From an uncultured Marixanthomonas sp. (GTDB lineage: Bacteria > Bacteroidota > Bacteroidia > Flavobacteriales > Flavobacteriaceae), in assembly GCA_913057965.1 (NCBI GenBank), contig CAJXPE010000004.1, positions 1 to 32,372 of the forward strand: DNA of 32,372 bases, read 5' to 3'. Every line of letters begins with the position of its first letter. Position 1 is the first letter of the stretch. The translations under genes were made by a program, and so were the position numbers. Under the pieces are notes generated by a model. The model was not told the origin of the DNA. It made no database searches and saw only the letters and a list, made by a program, of their open reading frames with translations. This document shows, piece after piece, positions 32,332-32,372 of the stretch.

Positions 32332-32372
32332 CTGTCTCTTATACACATCTGACGCTGCCGACGACTCCTTAC
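32332..32372 (+). other. Nextera adapter and i5 index, non-genomic
   Basis: Bases 32332-32350 are the reverse complement of the Tn5 mosaic end (CTGTCTCTTATACACATCT). Bases 32351-32364 (GACGCTGCCGACGA) are the rest of the Nextera i5-side adapter. The final eight bases CTCCTTAC are the reverse complement of index GTAAGGAG (S505/N505). Genomic sequence ends at 32331. Confidence 0.98.

Overview
The window looks like chromosomal DNA from a low-GC, probably aerobic member of the Flavobacteriaceae (phylum Bacteroidota). The evidence is promoters of the Bacteroidota type (TTTG about 17-23 bases before TAnnTTTG), a very large surface protein with SprB repeats and a type IX secretion (T9SS) C-terminal sorting domain, a TonB-dependent receptor with an N-terminal carboxypeptidase-like domain, and a TamB/TamL pair in which the Omp85 partner is a lipoprotein. 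The last 41 bases are not genomic. They are Nextera adapter followed by an i5 index, so this is the end of an assembled contig.

Layout. Positions 160-2105 (+) hold a VTT/DedA-like membrane protein and an MFS exporter. Positions 2106-7314 (-) hold an iron acquisition operon: a TonB siderophore receptor, two small membrane proteins and a PepSY inner-membrane protein with an extra C-terminal membrane domain. Its promoter is flanked by two candidate operators. Positions 7553-9540 (+) hold a DEAD-box RNA helicase, a one-repeat DUF1456 protein and a Crp/Fnr regulator. Positions 9537-13136 (-) hold a compact five-gene operon: GNAT, pirin, DUF5996, pirin and a TMEM175-like channel. Positions 13272-15866 (+) hold an arsenic resistance operon: ArsR, a DUF6428 Cys-rich protein, a thioredoxin-type arsenate reductase and an Acr3 arsenite exporter, with two ArsR-type operators. 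Positions 15990-24414 (+) hold TamB, TamL and an outer-membrane protein with a possible phospholipase A1-like H-x-S-N-G motif. A small lipoprotein (-) follows. Positions 25053-29285 (-) hold a 1410-residue T9SS-secreted multidomain surface protein. Positions 29286-29851 contain a truncated NTF2/SnoaL-like pseudogene. Positions 29852-31320 (+) hold a Cys-motif protein and a Met/His-rich outer-membrane protein, possibly copper related. A lipocalin-like lipoprotein (+) and about 415 bp without a convincing long gene finish the window.

The least expected signals lie outside the genes. Two intergenic palindromes of the form TACGTA-N4-TACGTA occur, one upstream of the adhesin and one near the contig end. 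Each sits 21-22 bp upstream of a degenerate -7 element on the minus strand. The second is followed, on the same strand, by a good Rho-independent terminator about 110 bp away, which suggests a short, undescribed transcript under the same control as the adhesin. Protein functions are inferred from motifs and remembered family features. No database search was possible.
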